In this document: positions 30,866 to 42,572 of the stretch, one piece after another
Layout of the letters: each line of letters starts with the position of its first letter
Numbering within the stretch: the first letter of the stretch is position 1
The notes under the pieces: model-generated
The model's database searches: none
Seen by the model: only the letters and a program-made list of their open reading frames with translations
Told to the model about the DNA's origin: nothing
Program-made: the position numbers and the translations under genes
Source: Heloderma charlesbogerti
Taxonomy: Eukaryota > Chordata > Lepidosauria > Squamata > Helodermatidae
Direction: 5' to 3'
NCBI GenBank assembly: GCA_026122225.1
Contig: JANEZZ010001852.1
Location: 62,001-126,000, forward strand
Length of the DNA stretch: 64,000 nucleotides

Positions 30866-33450
30866 TTCCACTAAGTGGCACCCAAGACCTAGTGTGAGAT
30901 TTAAGTGTTGTTGAACTGACTGGAAACAGTGACCACAGTACTATCAAATTTAATTCATATGTAAGTGGGAAAATTGCCAAGGAAGTCTAACACAGTTACA
31001 TTTGACTTCAAAAGAGAAAACTTATCTAAAATGAGGGGATTGGTAAAAAGGATGCTGAAAGGGAAAGTCAAGAGGCACAAATCTCTCCAGAAAGCCTGTG
31101 GTTACTCAAAACTATAATAATGGAAGCTCAACTAGAATGTATACTGCAGATTAGGAAATGTACCACCAAGTCCAAGACGTCACCAGCACAGTTAACAAGC
31201 TGTGTCAAGGAAGCTATTACAGAAAAGAAGACTTCCTTCAGAAAATGGAAGTCTTGTCCAAATATTTGGATTTGTAACTGTTCATTGTTACTTTGAAAAA
31301 TTCAATTAAAAAGGGGGGGAAAACTTGTTCAAAAGAAATGCGATCAGACAATGAGGGATGCAAAAAAAGGACACTGAGGTGCATATTGCTAAAAACATTT
31401 AGACCAGGAGTCCCCAACGCAGCATCCATGGGCACCATGGTGCCTACAGGGCCCTCCAACAGCACCCACAAAAGCTCTCCACTCCCTGCCTCCTTCAAAA
31501 AAACTGTTTTAATAAAAATCTTGGAAAATGTTAGGACAGTCTTCTTTCTCTACCTTTCTAGCCTCATGCCTTGCTCATTCTTTCCCCTCTATCTCTTTGC
31601 CTTGCTATTTCCCCCTCCCTCCCAGCCTCCAGAATTAGTATTTCCCTCCACCTCTTTAATTCACTGTTTCTCCCACTCATAGCCTCTAGCCTTGCTCTTT
31701 CTCTACCCCTCTGCCTTGCTGTTTTCCCCTTCCTCCCAACCTCTAGCTTTGCTATTTCTCTCCTGCCGCCACCACCTCTTTAGCTCACTTTTGATGAGCC
31801 AGACCCCCACAGCAGCCATTATGTGACTAGCCACATCCTCCATGTGAGCCATTTTGTGGTGGTGCCACAGCCTCAAATTCCCAAATGTGCCCACAGGTCC
31901 AAAAAGGTTGGGGACCCCTGATTTACACCAACAATTTAAAAATAAATACATCAGGAGCAGGATAGTGGGTAGGGAGTCAGTTGTACTGTTGGATGAAAAG
32001 GGAGTGAACAGAGTACTAAGAGAGGATAAGAAGGTTGCAGAAAAGATGAATGAATTCTTTGTGTCTGTCTTTACTACAGAAGATGTAGGGCAAATAGCCA
32101 TGCTTGAACTGACATTTTCAGGGAGGGAGTTGTACTTCTACTGGAACTGAGGACAATAGTGGTGACAAAGAGATGACGTCCTAGAACAGATGTTATCTAT
32201 GTGAGAGTTTTTAAAGAACTCAAATATGAAAAAGCTTAACCTCCCCCCCACCAAAAAAAACAAAAAAACAAAACCCAAAGAAAAAAACCCTAACATTTCC
32301 CTAAGATTGTATATTGGAGGACTGGAAAGTGGCCAATGGAACAATGAAAGAACAATGAAAGTGGCCAGTTTTTAAAAAGGGATCCAGGGGGATCCAGAAA
32401 ATTACAGTCGTTTACCTAAATGTCTATTAAATTCGTGGGAAAGCATTATAAATAATAACATTATCAAGTATATAGAGTGACAAGACTTTCTGAAGAAAAA
32501 TCAACATAGCTTTTGCAAAGGAAAGTCTTGTCTCCCTAACCTTTAGAGTTCTTTGAGAGTGTCAACAACAATGTGGATAGGAGTGACATCCGTAGCCATT
32601 GTCAAAATCCTTTTGAAAGTCCAAGTAAACAAAGTCCCTCACAAAATATGTAGCAGTTATGGGGTTAGAGGAGAGGCCCTCTATGGATTTGTAACTGGTT
32701 AAAGAACAGGCAGCAGAGAGTAGGAATAAATGGACAGTTCCTGCAATGGAAGGCTGTAAACAGTGGGGTCCTTGAAGGATCTGATTTGGGACCAGTGCTT
32801 TTTAACTGGTTTGTAAATTATTTGGAATTCGGAGTGAGCAGTGAGGTGGCCCCATTTGCTGATGACATCAAATTATTTAAGGTGGTTAAAACAGAAAGGG
32901 ACTGTGAAGAGCTTCAAAATGCTATCTCCAAACTGGGGGAATGGGCATAAAAATGGGAAATGCAGTTCTGCGTGAGCAAGTATAAGGTGAGTAAGGAGGG
33001 ACATGATAGAAGCAAATAAACTTATGCATATGTACAGGAAGTGGATACAAAGAAGCCTCTCTCTCTCTCTCTCATAATATTAGAACCTGGGGTCATCCAA
33101 TGAAGATGAATGGTGGGAAATTCAGGCCAGATAAAAGGAAGTACTTCTTCACACGGTGCGTAGTTAAATTATAATATTGTTACCACGCAGTGCAGCAATG
33201 CCACCAACTTGAATGGCTTTAAAAGGGGATTAGAAAAATTCATGGCAGATAAGGCTACTAATTATGATGGCTATACATTACCTCCAGTGTCAGAGGTAGT
33301 ATGCCTCTGAATACCAGTTGCTAAGAAATACAAGCAGGAAGTTGCTATTGCGCTCATGTCCTGCTTTTGGGCTTCCCATATGCATCTGACTGGCCACTGT
33401 GCTCAGCTACATGGACCTTGTTCTCATCCAGCACTGATACGTCTGATGCA
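30866..33450 (+). repeat. CR1/L3-like LINE remnant, split by a hAT element
   Basis: Scattered frames show LINE protein signatures: GNSDHSTIKF near 30935 (end of the endonuclease domain), SGVPQGSVLGPVLFN-type words near 32760-32810, FADDIKLFKVV near 32855-32890 (polymerase catalytic box), EWA/KWEMQF near 32940. The 3' portion resembles 46148-46367. Many stops and indels are present. The clade call (CR1 group, perhaps L3) is from motif style and is not certain. A (CT)n run lies at 33057-33073. Confidence 0.75.
31405..31920. mobile_element. hAT-type element, ends CAGGAGTCCCCAAC / GTTGGGGACCCCTG
   Basis: 516 bp inserted in the LINE. Flanks ATTTAGAC (31397-31404) and ATTTACAC (31921-31928) form an 8-bp duplication with one mismatch. 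The inside has a pyrimidine-rich middle with CTTGCTNTTTC repeats and no transposase. The ORFs at 31293-31682 and 31703-32101 are not genes. Confidence 0.9.
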
Positions 33451-33679
33451 GACATATTAGAAAATTGTGGTTTAACAAATACTGGAGGTTTTGCATTCCA
33501 GAACATGAAAGAAGGGATGGAAAGGAGAAGCATGTGGGCACAACATTCTCATTCTCTACTGAACCAAGAGCACTACATCTGAATGAGGCCAGATTATTAA
33601 ATGGTTATTCTTTAATATATGTACCAAATACAAAGGCAAATAGTTGTCCCTAATAGAAATATTAAGCCAAGTGAAAAGG

Positions 33680-34720
33680 ATTAAAAAAATGGCTTTTAAT
33701 AGAATAGGGAAACTGAAGAGGTCAAAGTAATACCAAGCAGAGAAAAAAGCAGGGAGAAAAGAAAAAATGGCACGATCAACTTATTGAAAAGAGAGAACCA
33801 GAGAAGGGAACAGGTAGAAAAAAACTGGAGAGACATTACAGAGAAAATCACTGAAAAGAGACAGTACAATAATAATAGCAGTAACAATACCAATAAGATG
33901 ATGATATGATAATGATGACAATAGCAATGGCGGTAGAAACTGAGAAATTAAAAAAATAAAATGTAGATAAAGTTGGATTTAGAATACGTCCCTCATAATG
34001 AATAGGGGCACTAGATCAAAAACTAAGACCAGGATACTGAAAATGAGTGCGTATGCACACTATATCTGAATGAAACGAATTTACATGAATATTCAAAATG
34101 TCAAGAATAAGAACAGGAAGAGAGTTGAATAAAAACAGTTAAGAGTTAAAATCCAAAAGGAGAAAAGGAAAAGATATAATAAACAGCAACAAGATTAATA
34201 GGAGAGAAAAGGCGAATAGCAGGAACTTAAAAAAAAGGAGAAAGAGAGCACTACAGGATTTGAAACTGACAAGACAATGAAAATAAAATCAACCCCACCA
34301 TCACAATCCTCAAGGAAAGCAGAATGTCAAAAAGAAATATCAAAAGAAAGAAAGAGCAGTGGGGGTAACTGTATCAAAAGAAGATAACCAAGTTTCTTTC
34401 CAGTAAGAAAAAGAAAATGTTTTGAAATAAAAAGATCCTAATAACTGCAGGTTTATTGAAGATCAAATCACAGTTCAAAGAATAACTACAGGAGGATGAG
34501 ACATAGTAAAGTGACACAGAATTAAAATGAAACTGGAATGAGAATTAAAAAGTGAGCAAGCAGAACTAGTGTTAATACAAAGATGGCATCAAGTTTTAAA
34601 AAGACAGCAAGCCAACAGATAAATGGTAAAGACAGAAGAAATGCTAAACTGAAGAAAAACTGGTACTCCAAATGAGAAAATCAAGGAACAGAACAAGAAC
34701 CAAACCAATTTGGCTTTCCG
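33680..34720. repeat. Purine-rich (A/G) tract of about 1 kb
   Basis: The plus strand is dominated by A with G (words such as AGGAGAAAAGG and GAAAAAGAAAATG) with few pyrimidines over about 1 kb, but no clean short unit. The minus ORF at 33696-33893 (leucine/phenylalanine-rich) is a by-product of this composition. Confidence 0.6.
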
Positions 34721-36716
34721 TTTTTGCGTCTGTAATGTGATTATTCTGTTGAACATGAAATTTCAAAATGCAAAATGAAATTTGGCATATACAAACACAT
34801 ACATACACAATTCTATGTTTGAAGTTTGATTACCAGCTTAGCTCTCACATGTTTTCAAAGGGTAAAGAAAATGCAAAATACACCACATTGTGATAACTGC
34901 CTTAATGATTGAAATATTGGAGTGACAACTGGTGAATGTGTTCTGGACACCATTCTACATTTCAAACCTCTGCTAACCCCCTTTAACCACCTATACCCAT
35001 TTTCAAGAAGGACAGGAAAGACTGAAAGCATACAGCATTCCTCAAACTGCCCTCTCAGTGTCTGTCTCTTTAAAAACTACAGGATCCTTAACCAAGATAG
35101 CTCACATTCACTGATACCCACCAACCACATCATGTCCTTCCTGCAATTTCCAGAACCACAAAGCAGGAAACTTTTGATGTATTACGTCTGCCAGAGGTAG
35201 CCAGAACCATCCCGTTTGTAACACCTTTCTAGCCTAGACTGAAAAGTGAAAAGAACTCATTTGATTGATTAAACAGGTTGGGCGGTGATCATCCTGGCCA
35301 AACATAATACATATGGAGTACTGTTCTTCATTCCTTTGTCACCTCAGCTCCTCTGACCATCCAAAGCCTCTGTGTGTGTTGAATCCACCCAGTGGAGCGT
35401 TTTTCTCTCCAAAACTTCACAGCTGGTTAGCAAGCATCTTGGTTTTATTTTCAAAAAATCCGTCTTCTTTCCCTTTGTCCCTTATTACTTATTCCTAATA
35501 AAATGCTTTCTTTGGAACTAAGGATAAGAGTGAGTTTCTGACAAACCCTAAGGGAGAGTTGCCCTCCTGCCTGCCTAGACCATTTAAGTCATATTACCAG
35601 GCTTTCAGTTAACAGGACGTGAAAAAGGGAGAGAATGGGCTCAACCACCAGAAAACTGGAAGCTTGGCTTCCTTACTGCTGCATAAATGCACTTTACATT
35701 GGGAAAAGCATGCTCACTTCCAGCTTAGGCTAATAAGGAGTGCATAGCGGCAGCTAAACAAAAGGCAGAGGACACGTTGCCAACAGGTCTACCTTAAAGA
35801 TGCTGGAATAGGTGTTGTTCATTCTTCACACAGAAACTAATGCAATATTCTGCTTTGAGCATTGAGATATCAAACTGATATAGCAACTGCTCAACTGCAG
35901 GACCCATTTTCAGTGAGAGGGGGAGATGCAAAAAATATATTGCAATGTGATAGAAGCAAGGCCTCTCAAACACTTGTGTTTTATTAGTCATTATTTTCAT
36001 TGTTATTTGCAGAAGAAAGAAATACCAAAACAAATTATGTGCTTGTGTAAAATCTGCTGCCTCAAAGGAACAAATGGAGCATTAATTTATACAGCATACT
36101 GATATACAATATTTGTCAACAAAAACAAAAGTGGATAAAAACATACAGTACAAAAATAAAAAAAACATCTTGAATTACAAAAATTAAGCAAAAAACTTAA
36201 GAGAAAATACTATTTCAGACAAAAGGTATTTCTAAAAGGAGCCAAACTAGTTTAAGATTCATTTGGTTGTAAAAGCCCAATTTGAAATATATTTTAAATT
36301 ACAGCACTTTCAAATAAAGCAGGCAAAATACCAACCAAATAACTGAAATATGTAGAATGTATTCATCTGAAATGCTTGCACTAATCACATAAATAACATA
36401 CACACTGTTACTGTTAGCATATACTGGTATTTACATAATCAACTGAGTCATTATATGAAGTTTTTATACGCCCGCACTGGATCTCATTTTAAGCTCTGAT
36501 TTTGATTAAACCCATCTCTTCGGGTTATCCTCAAACATATTTCAAGACGGTTCATACTAAAACAATTATTTACTGTATTCTAATTTTGGTGATTGCATGG
36601 CTCTCTCTCAAAACCAAGTATCTAATTTTTTCACCAAAAAGTGCTGCATCATGTACAGTCACATGATTGAAATGTGACTGGTGGGAGACAGAGAGTTTTT
36701 TACTACCTGAAAAGGA
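34721..36716. other. RFX3 intron, little recognised
   Basis: AT-rich. An AATAAA signal at 35499-35504 follows a pyrimidine-rich stretch. A solo LTR was considered and not accepted. The ORFs at 34922, 35313 and 35794 have no motif. Confidence 0.5.
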
Positions 36717-36908
36717 ATATATGAAGCTTCCTTATACTGAATCAGACCATTGGTCAAGTTAGCCCAGTACTATTGACACCAACTGGTAGTGACTCTCCAG
36801 GATTTCAGACAGGAATCTTTCCAACCCATCTACCTGGAGATGCAGGGGATTGAAAGTGGGACCTTCTGCATGCAAACCATGTGCGCCGCACTGAGCTACA
36901 GCCCTTTC
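36717..36908 (-). repeat. tRNA-derived SINE, uninterrupted
   Basis: On minus: head GTAGCTCAGTGCGGCGCAC near 36900, then GCATGCAGAAGGTCCC and a B-box-like stretch around 36850-36862, then the body ending near TGAAGCTTCCTTATACTGAATC. Same family as 10003 and 18281. It is the least damaged of the three, though the B box is altered (TTTCAATCC). Confidence 0.8.
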
Positions 36909-37249
36909 CTCTTTCAGAGCACAAGTCTCTCAAGCCTTAGGTCTAACAGTTATTAAATTAGATGGTGACTGAAACTGATCATACACTGGTCTGTATGATG
37001 CACAAGTTCTTATTTTTATTTCTAGACACAAGAGAACTGGGCTTAGGATGTCCAGTGTTTCTTTGTTTTCTTAATTAGCAGCCCCACCCTGCTGCTCTAA
37101 GGATCAAGGATGCGGTGCTCTGGGAGAGCATGTTTAACCCTTTTCTCCCAAGCCATTCCCCCAATGTACACACTGTCCAAAGGTGCTGTTAACTCCCAGG
37201 TAGGGATGAAGAGAATGGAACATTGGTACTTACCGAGAAGGTTTCTTTT

Positions 37250-37945
37250 GGGTTGGTGTGCAGAAGACATCCCTACAATGAGTTAACTCTAGGGCTGTGC
37301 ACCACTTTGGCTCCAGAGCCAAATTCTGAGCCAAAGCGGAGTGCTTCAAGCTGCACCTGAGGCTGGTCGGGATCGGCCCAAAGCAAGCCAGAGGAGGTCA
37401 GGTCGCTCCAACGCGCTTCAGAGCAATCTGGAAGCCCCACCACTCACCCCACTGCGCACCCGGCCACCCCTCCTACCACCCAGCTGCGAGCCCCCTGCTC
37501 TGTACCTGGACCCTGGGGATGCACACCAGCAGCTGTCAGCCTCTTTGAGGGAGTCGCCATTGTGACTTCCTCTATTTCTGGAAACTGAATCTTGCGTACA
37601 TGGTGGCTGTAAGGCCGTCATGGACGCAAGAGGATTCAAATTTCTGCAAACAGAGGAAGTCGCCAAAATGGCAATTCCCTTGAATAGACCAACGGCGCAT
37701 GTCCTGAGGGTCCAGGTACAGAGCAGGGGGCTCACATGGTGGGGGCATCGTGGGGGCAGGAGACAGCCTGCTTTGGCCTTCCAAATCCCACTTCAGCCTC
37801 GGAGCCCAAAGTGGGTTAGACCTGCCTCAGAAGCCCCAAAGCAGCCCCCAAGGCAGGTCAGGGGGTCCCTGCACAGCCCTAGTTATCTCCATCTATCGCC
37901 CAGGAAAAGCAGGGACCATGTGACAGAGTTTTGTGTAGTCTGCCG
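37250..37945 (-). repeat. DIRS copy 2 terminal inverted repeat (recombinase end), split
   Basis: 37250-37289 and 37890-37945 together match the reverse complement of 42219-42328: GGTTGGTGTG, CATCCCTACAATG, GTTAACTC, then CAGGAAAAGCAGGGACC, ATGTGACAGAGTTTTGTG and TAGTCTGC. The two halves are separated by the hAT element at 37290-37881. Confidence 0.88.
37290..37881. mobile_element. hAT-type foldback element inside the DIRS terminal repeat
   Basis: 592 bp with 12-base ends TAGGGCTGTGCA / TGCACAGCCCTA and 8-bp flanks GTTAACTC (37282-37289) and GTTATCTC (37882-37889). The DIRS partner repeat at 42219-42328 shows GTTAACTC only once, so this is a true insertion with duplication. Long inverted subterminal words (for example CTCTGTACCTGGACCCT / AGGGTCCAGGTACAGAG) make it a foldback. 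The ORFs at 37341-37952 are not genes. Confidence 0.93.
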
Positions 37946-38229
37946 GACCTAGACTCCTCCCTACTAGTTCCGTCCATGGCTACAGCTCAGTAATAGAAAT
38001 CAGGACAAAACATTCTGCAGTATAAATGGAAAACCATAAGGACCACAGAAGACAGGACAAAAATTTCCAGGAAGGACAGATACATAAAGTAAATGGAAAT
38101 TAGATCCCAAGGCGAAGACCTAACGCAGATGAAGTGGAGGCAGGTGATCATGGTGGATAACACAATAGACTCAGGAACCAAAAAGGTTAGGTTGTGGCCA
38201 AGATGCCTTCTGCATGCCATCCCAGAAGG

Positions 38230-38300
38230 AGTGTTCTCAGTAAGTACTAATCTTCTGTTCTCCAGGTTGGTGTTAGGAAGGCATCCCTACAATGGGATAT
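38230..38300 (-). repeat. DIRS copy 2 internal complementary region
   Basis: The first half GTTCTCAGTAAGTACTAATC matches the reverse complement of the outer end at 37215-37240. The second half CCAGGTTGGTGTTAGGAAGG continuing to CATCCCTACAATG matches the reverse complement of the outer end at 42290-42326. Confidence 0.85.
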
Positions 38301-38645
38301 GCTAAAGCTAACTGCCAATTAGGGTGGGACAACTTGTAAGTACTGAGTCTATGGAGAACTAATTATCTGCTGGAGAACCCTCCTACTGAAGAAGGCATTT
38401 GCAGAGGCATAAATTGTCTATGGTAGAAAATTTTCTACTGCATGGTAGAAAATTTTGGATTAGCCCAAGTTGGGCCTTAGATATTTCTGTTACTGAGGCA
38501 TTAGTGAAAAGGGCCGTTGAGGAACCTGCTGACCTGGTGGAGTATACCATGACATTTAGAGGTTTAGGACAGCATGAAGCCTTGTAAGCAAAATAAATAA
38601 ATACACCTTTTGAGCCACCTGGCTAGCATGGATCTAGAAACTATC

Positions 38646-38957
38646 TTACCCATGGCTGTGGGATGAAATAAACAGAGAGTCAGATTGGCAGAAGGACCGT
38701 GTGTGTTTTAGGTATACTTGGAGCACGATCCGTACAACCAGCTTATACCAGTCCTTCTCCAAGGGGTGAGGGCAGAAGGAAGGCAAGATGAAAAGGAAGG
38801 CAAGATGAGCTTTTGTGATCTTGAAATAAGGTATTGACTTTGGGATGAAGGTAGGATCAAGTCTGAGGGTGACTGTCTCCTTCTGAAAGGATATCAGGCT
38901 GTCCCATACTGAAAGGGCTGAGCGCTCCAACACTCTTTGTGCTGATGTAATGGCCAA
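38646..38957 (-). pseudogene. DIRS copy 2 tyrosine recombinase remnant
   Basis: The frame holds ITSAQRVLERSALSV, aligned with the first-arginine motif of DIRS recombinases (ITSARR-type in relatives, RR replaced by QR here), then VTLRLDPTFIPK, LPSFCPHPLEKDW and HTRSFCQSDSLF. It ends at a stop before the His-x-x-Arg and tyrosine motifs, which I could not find intact between 38645 and 38300. The product would be inactive. It lies next to the internal complementary region as in copy 1. Confidence 0.78.
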
Positions 38958-39299
38958 TTGATGCTGTGTCCTTTTTCTGAGTCTTGTCAGTGGCCTTGGG
39001 CAACATTCTAGGCTGGCATCCTTGGTGAGTGTAATCTTTTGAAGTTTGTGAAATGGCGTTCCTTGTTGCAGTTTCTGTGGATGTTGCCACCACAGGAACT
39101 AGTTTTTGATTTGGTGAGGAAGTTATATGACATGATGCTCTTTCAGTGCAATCTGTCTCTGAAAGGAGGGAAGTAGCCATTGTAAAGGGCGTGAATGTAG
39201 GTGTGTCCAAGGAACTATGCCTAGGCAAGATATCATCAGACCTAAAAGGTGAGCTAATTCCATCAGGGCTGCAGTTCTTCTGCTCCTGAGTTGTTCTGC

Positions 39300-40213
39300 C
39301 TCTCACTTGGATTGTACTACCGTCTCCAGGGACAGATAAATGTGGCCTGTGGAGGGGTCAATGAGCACTCCTAGGTGAAGATGGGATTGGGTTGGTTGAA
39401 GGTGGCTCTTCCTCTTGTGGAGAATAAAGCCATGATGACTAAGACAAGCTATGCTTAGGCTTAAATAAGGGTCCTTTGTCTGGATGTGGATCTGAGTAGT
39501 AGATCATCCAGGTAGGGATAAATGTGTACCCCCCTGAGACTTAGTTGTGCTACTAGGGACATCATAACTTTTGTGAAGACTCACAGGCCAAGTGATGACT
39601 TTAGTAGGCAAATCTGAAGAATTTTCTGTGGTGTGCAGAGATTGGAATACGGAACTAGGCCTCCATCAGGTCAGTTGAGGAAAGACTCCTTTGTGGAAGG
39701 CTTCCTGGATTATCTGGAGTGCCTCCATGCAGAATTGTTTGTATTTTACATATTTATTGAGATGTCTGAGATCCAGTATGGCTCACCAGGTTCTATCTTT
39801 TTTGGGCACAACAGAATAAAAAAACAGAATAAAAAGACAGAATGGACACCTGCAAATTTTTCTTAGTGTGGTACTGGTTCTATGGCTCCGATGTCAATCA
39901 AGTGCTGGATTGCTTGGGATATGATCTGATGTTTTCTGGTGGAATGTGATGCTGGAGACTGGATGAACCGAGGATGAAGGGGTTCCTGGAATTCTAAGGA
40001 ACAGCCTTTGTATATGGTGTCAACTACCCAGCAATCTGAGGCTGACTGCTGCCAGGCTGGTAGAAATTGCTGAAGTCTTCCCCCAACAGAGGAGTTCCTG
40101 GTGTCAGAACTGTTGACAACCTGGTTTGGCTGGTTAGAAAGAGGAAGGTTTGGAGGAGGGGTTAGTTTCTGGTCTGGAAGAGTGACTATGACCAGGTGGG
40201 TCTGGGGTATCAA
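39300..40213 (-). pseudogene. DIRS copy 2 reverse transcriptase remnant
   Basis: The segment 40213-39863 contains VGGRLQQFLPAWQQSASDCWV and later SLEFQEPLHPRF with QAIQHLIDIGAIEPVP, the region ahead of and at the start of the DIRS polymerase. Following frames are broken, but a YPYLDDLLL-type catalytic box can be read on minus at 39514-39503 with both aspartates kept. From this box to the recombinase remnant is only about 550 bases, against about 1.4 kb in copy 1, so the RNase H part is probably deleted. Confidence 0.72.
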
Positions 40214-40229
40214 TAGCCTCTGAAATGTA

Positions 40230-42000
40230 AGGAAGACTGGTTAGTATTCCTAGAGGGGTGAAAGGAGGAATAATGTCTGTTGAAATATTTTCTCTCCTGG
40301 AAGAGGAGAGCATTACTTTCTTTTTATCTTTAGTCTCTACTAGGATGCCTTTAAGGGCTTTTTCTCCAAAGAGATGGGTTCCTGAGAATGGCACCATGGC
40401 TAGGTTGCCTCTGGAGGCTACGTCCATACTCCAATGTTCTAGCCAAATGGACCTGCAAGTCACAGTAAAAGCAGCAATACAGCAGGCATGAAACTGGAGT
40501 ACATCCTGGGTGGCACCTGCTATAAAGACAAACAATTTTGAAAGTTTGATTAGTCCTCTGTAGAGGGACGTTTGGTTCAGATCTTTATTATTTATAATAT
40601 CTTCAACCCATAGCACTGAGCATCTCGCAAATAAGAGGGGAGAGCTGAGGTGCATAGGATAAGAGCTGATGCATCATGGGCTTTCTTTAGAGCAGCATCA
40701 GATCTTCAGTCACCCTGGTCCTTAAGGGGCGCATCCCCATCTTTCGGCATAATTGCCCCTGAGATAAGTGCTGGCACTGGAGCCTCTATGAGGTGTGTTT
40801 TAAGCTCTTCCATAATATCTTGTGGCAGTATATAGAAGCGCCGTGCAGTACTTACTCCTTTTTTACCTTGGAGGGGAGAAGTCCATTCTTCCTTCAATAG
40901 TTTTTTTGAAAGAATTTGGAAAGGGAATCTCTCTGGTGGCTGGGCTGGGCTCTGGAAATATAGCCACACCTCATTACTGTGTTGTTTCTGGTTCTGCCAG
41001 GTTAATGGCTAAAGTAGCAATTGCCTTAGGGAGTAAGGAAAATCCTCTTTATTAAAGAATCTGTCTGCAGAGACATCCTCCGTTCCACAGCAGGGGATGT
41101 GGGGAGAGGAGGTGCTATACTGAGGTGGCTGGGAATAAGAATTAGGAGCTCTGGGAGTGGTAACCTTGGCAGTAGAGCAGGGATTGGGTGTGCCCTCTTG
41201 AGAGTCTGCAAAGGAATGCTGGCTGTGAGTGGAACTAGGCTGTGTGTTTGAATGGAGAGAGCTGGGAGGCTTAGTTGTATTTTTGGATCTTGGCTGGGGG
41301 GAGGAGAAATCAGAAGGGCGTGGTTCGCAGGTGCATTTAAGAGGGCAAGTTGGCCTTGGAGCCTACTTGTCTAGAAGATGGTTGATTAGTTGGTCCAAGA
41401 CAGGTTTTCTAAGCTGAGAGAGGACTGATTTATCCATTTGCAACATGTTAGTGATGGAGGGTGCACAGACTCACCAGGTTCCCTTTGCCTGAGTAGCATG
41501 GGGGGAGGAGGTGTGAATTCGTCCTCACTACTGAAAGTGAAACTAGCATTCAAAGTAGCCACCTGTTGCACTAAGGGTGTGGGGAACTGGAGATGCCTTT
41601 CACCCTTCCCTTTGCCGAGATGTTGGTACTTCATGCTGGCAGCCTCCTGATCCTTTCATCTTCTTACTCCAACTCTAGGCTCCTGAAGAGCTCTGGACCA
41701 GTTTGGGAGAGGGTGGTGTGGTCTGAGGATACAGACACCCCAACTCCCTTAACTATGATTGCTTCTTTCAATGGCAGGCTGCTGCCACATGTAGCAATGT
41801 CCCTGAGACTGAGTGGGCAAACAGATCTGGCAGGCTGAGTCTCACTAGGTCTCTCCAACTGTAGGTGTCCAGTGGAACTGAGCTCCAATGTGGGGCTGAA
41901 GTCATAGGCCTGCTTAGCTTTTGGTGGGCTTCTAGGAAGCCTGGGGATGACTCTGTTTGCTTTCTTTACAGCTTTCTTTCCTGGAAAAGCCATAAAGATG
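40230..42000 (-). pseudogene. DIRS copy 2 gag-like region, broken
   Basis: Short minus frames (40655-40134, 40969-40706, 41211-41026, 41993-41664) rich in proline, serine and lysine are consistent with a decayed gag-like ORF upstream of the polymerase. No domain is recognised. A basic start (MAFPGKKAVKKANRVIPRLP) at 41993 may be near the original beginning. Confidence 0.5.
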
Positions 42001-42218
42001 ATGAGATATAGCAGAACAAACAGAATAGAAACCGAAGAAGGGAGAGCTCAAAAACGAAACTAGGGAGAAGAAATGAGTTGGGGTTGAAGAGATAAAGAGT
42101 CTAAAGAGATAAGTAGTATAAACAGAATAGCTGAAGAGGATTAAGTTGCAGAAAATTGCAGCAGATAGGACAGAAGCTCTGTCTTGGGTGAAAAGCTGGG
42201 ATGAACTGGCAAAGACAA

Positions 42219-42328
42219 GTTGAGGACCAGCAGACTACACAAAACTCTGTCACATGGTCCCTACTTTTCCTGGCTGATAGAGGGAGTTAACCCATTGTAA
42301 GGATGCCTTCCTCACACCAACCTGGAGA
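42219..42328 (-). repeat. DIRS copy 2 terminal inverted repeat (gag end)
   Basis: Partner of the split repeat at 37250-37945. It carries GCAGACTACACAAAACTCTG, GGTCCCTACTTTTCCTGG, the single GAGTTAAC site and CACACCAACCTGGAGAA at the outer end. Confidence 0.88.
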
Positions 42329-42572
42329 AAGAAATAGTATCTATACCAGACTTTTTACTCCCACAGAGCTGCCAGCATTTACATCCAAGTCATGGGTCTC
42401 ACACACCACATCTGGTTTAGCCTCTACAGCAAGGGTGGGGAAACATTTTCAGTCCTAATTAGCTCCATTCAAGCACAGTGGGGACTGCATGCCCACAGCG
42501 GGCAGAGCCACATTCCAAAGTGGGTGCCTGATGTGATTGCCCATACCTATACACACATACCCTCCCATACTG

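Larger units (their letters stand above)
37212..42328 (-). mobile_element. DIRS-1-like retrotransposon copy 2, decayed, different subfamily
   Basis: Minus orientation. It has terminal inverted repeats at 37212-37945 (interrupted by a hAT element) and 42219-42328, an internal complementary region near 38230-38300, tyrosine recombinase remnants at about 38646-38957, polymerase remnants at 39300-40213 and a gag-like region at 40213-42000. Without the hAT insert it is about 4.5 kb, shorter than copy 1, and the RNase H/methyltransferase stretch seems to be missing. Terminal repeats do not resemble those of copy 1, so it is a separate subfamily. No target duplication, as expected. Confidence 0.82.

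Noticed and set aside
33696..33893. Leucine-rich hydrophobic minus-strand ORF as a small membrane protein
   Set aside because: A direct consequence of the purine-rich plus strand; no start context or homology.
34890..35545. Possible solo LTR with AATAAA near its end
   Set aside because: No convincing TG...CA ends, TATA box or flanking duplication; only a poly(A) signal and pyrimidine-rich sequence.
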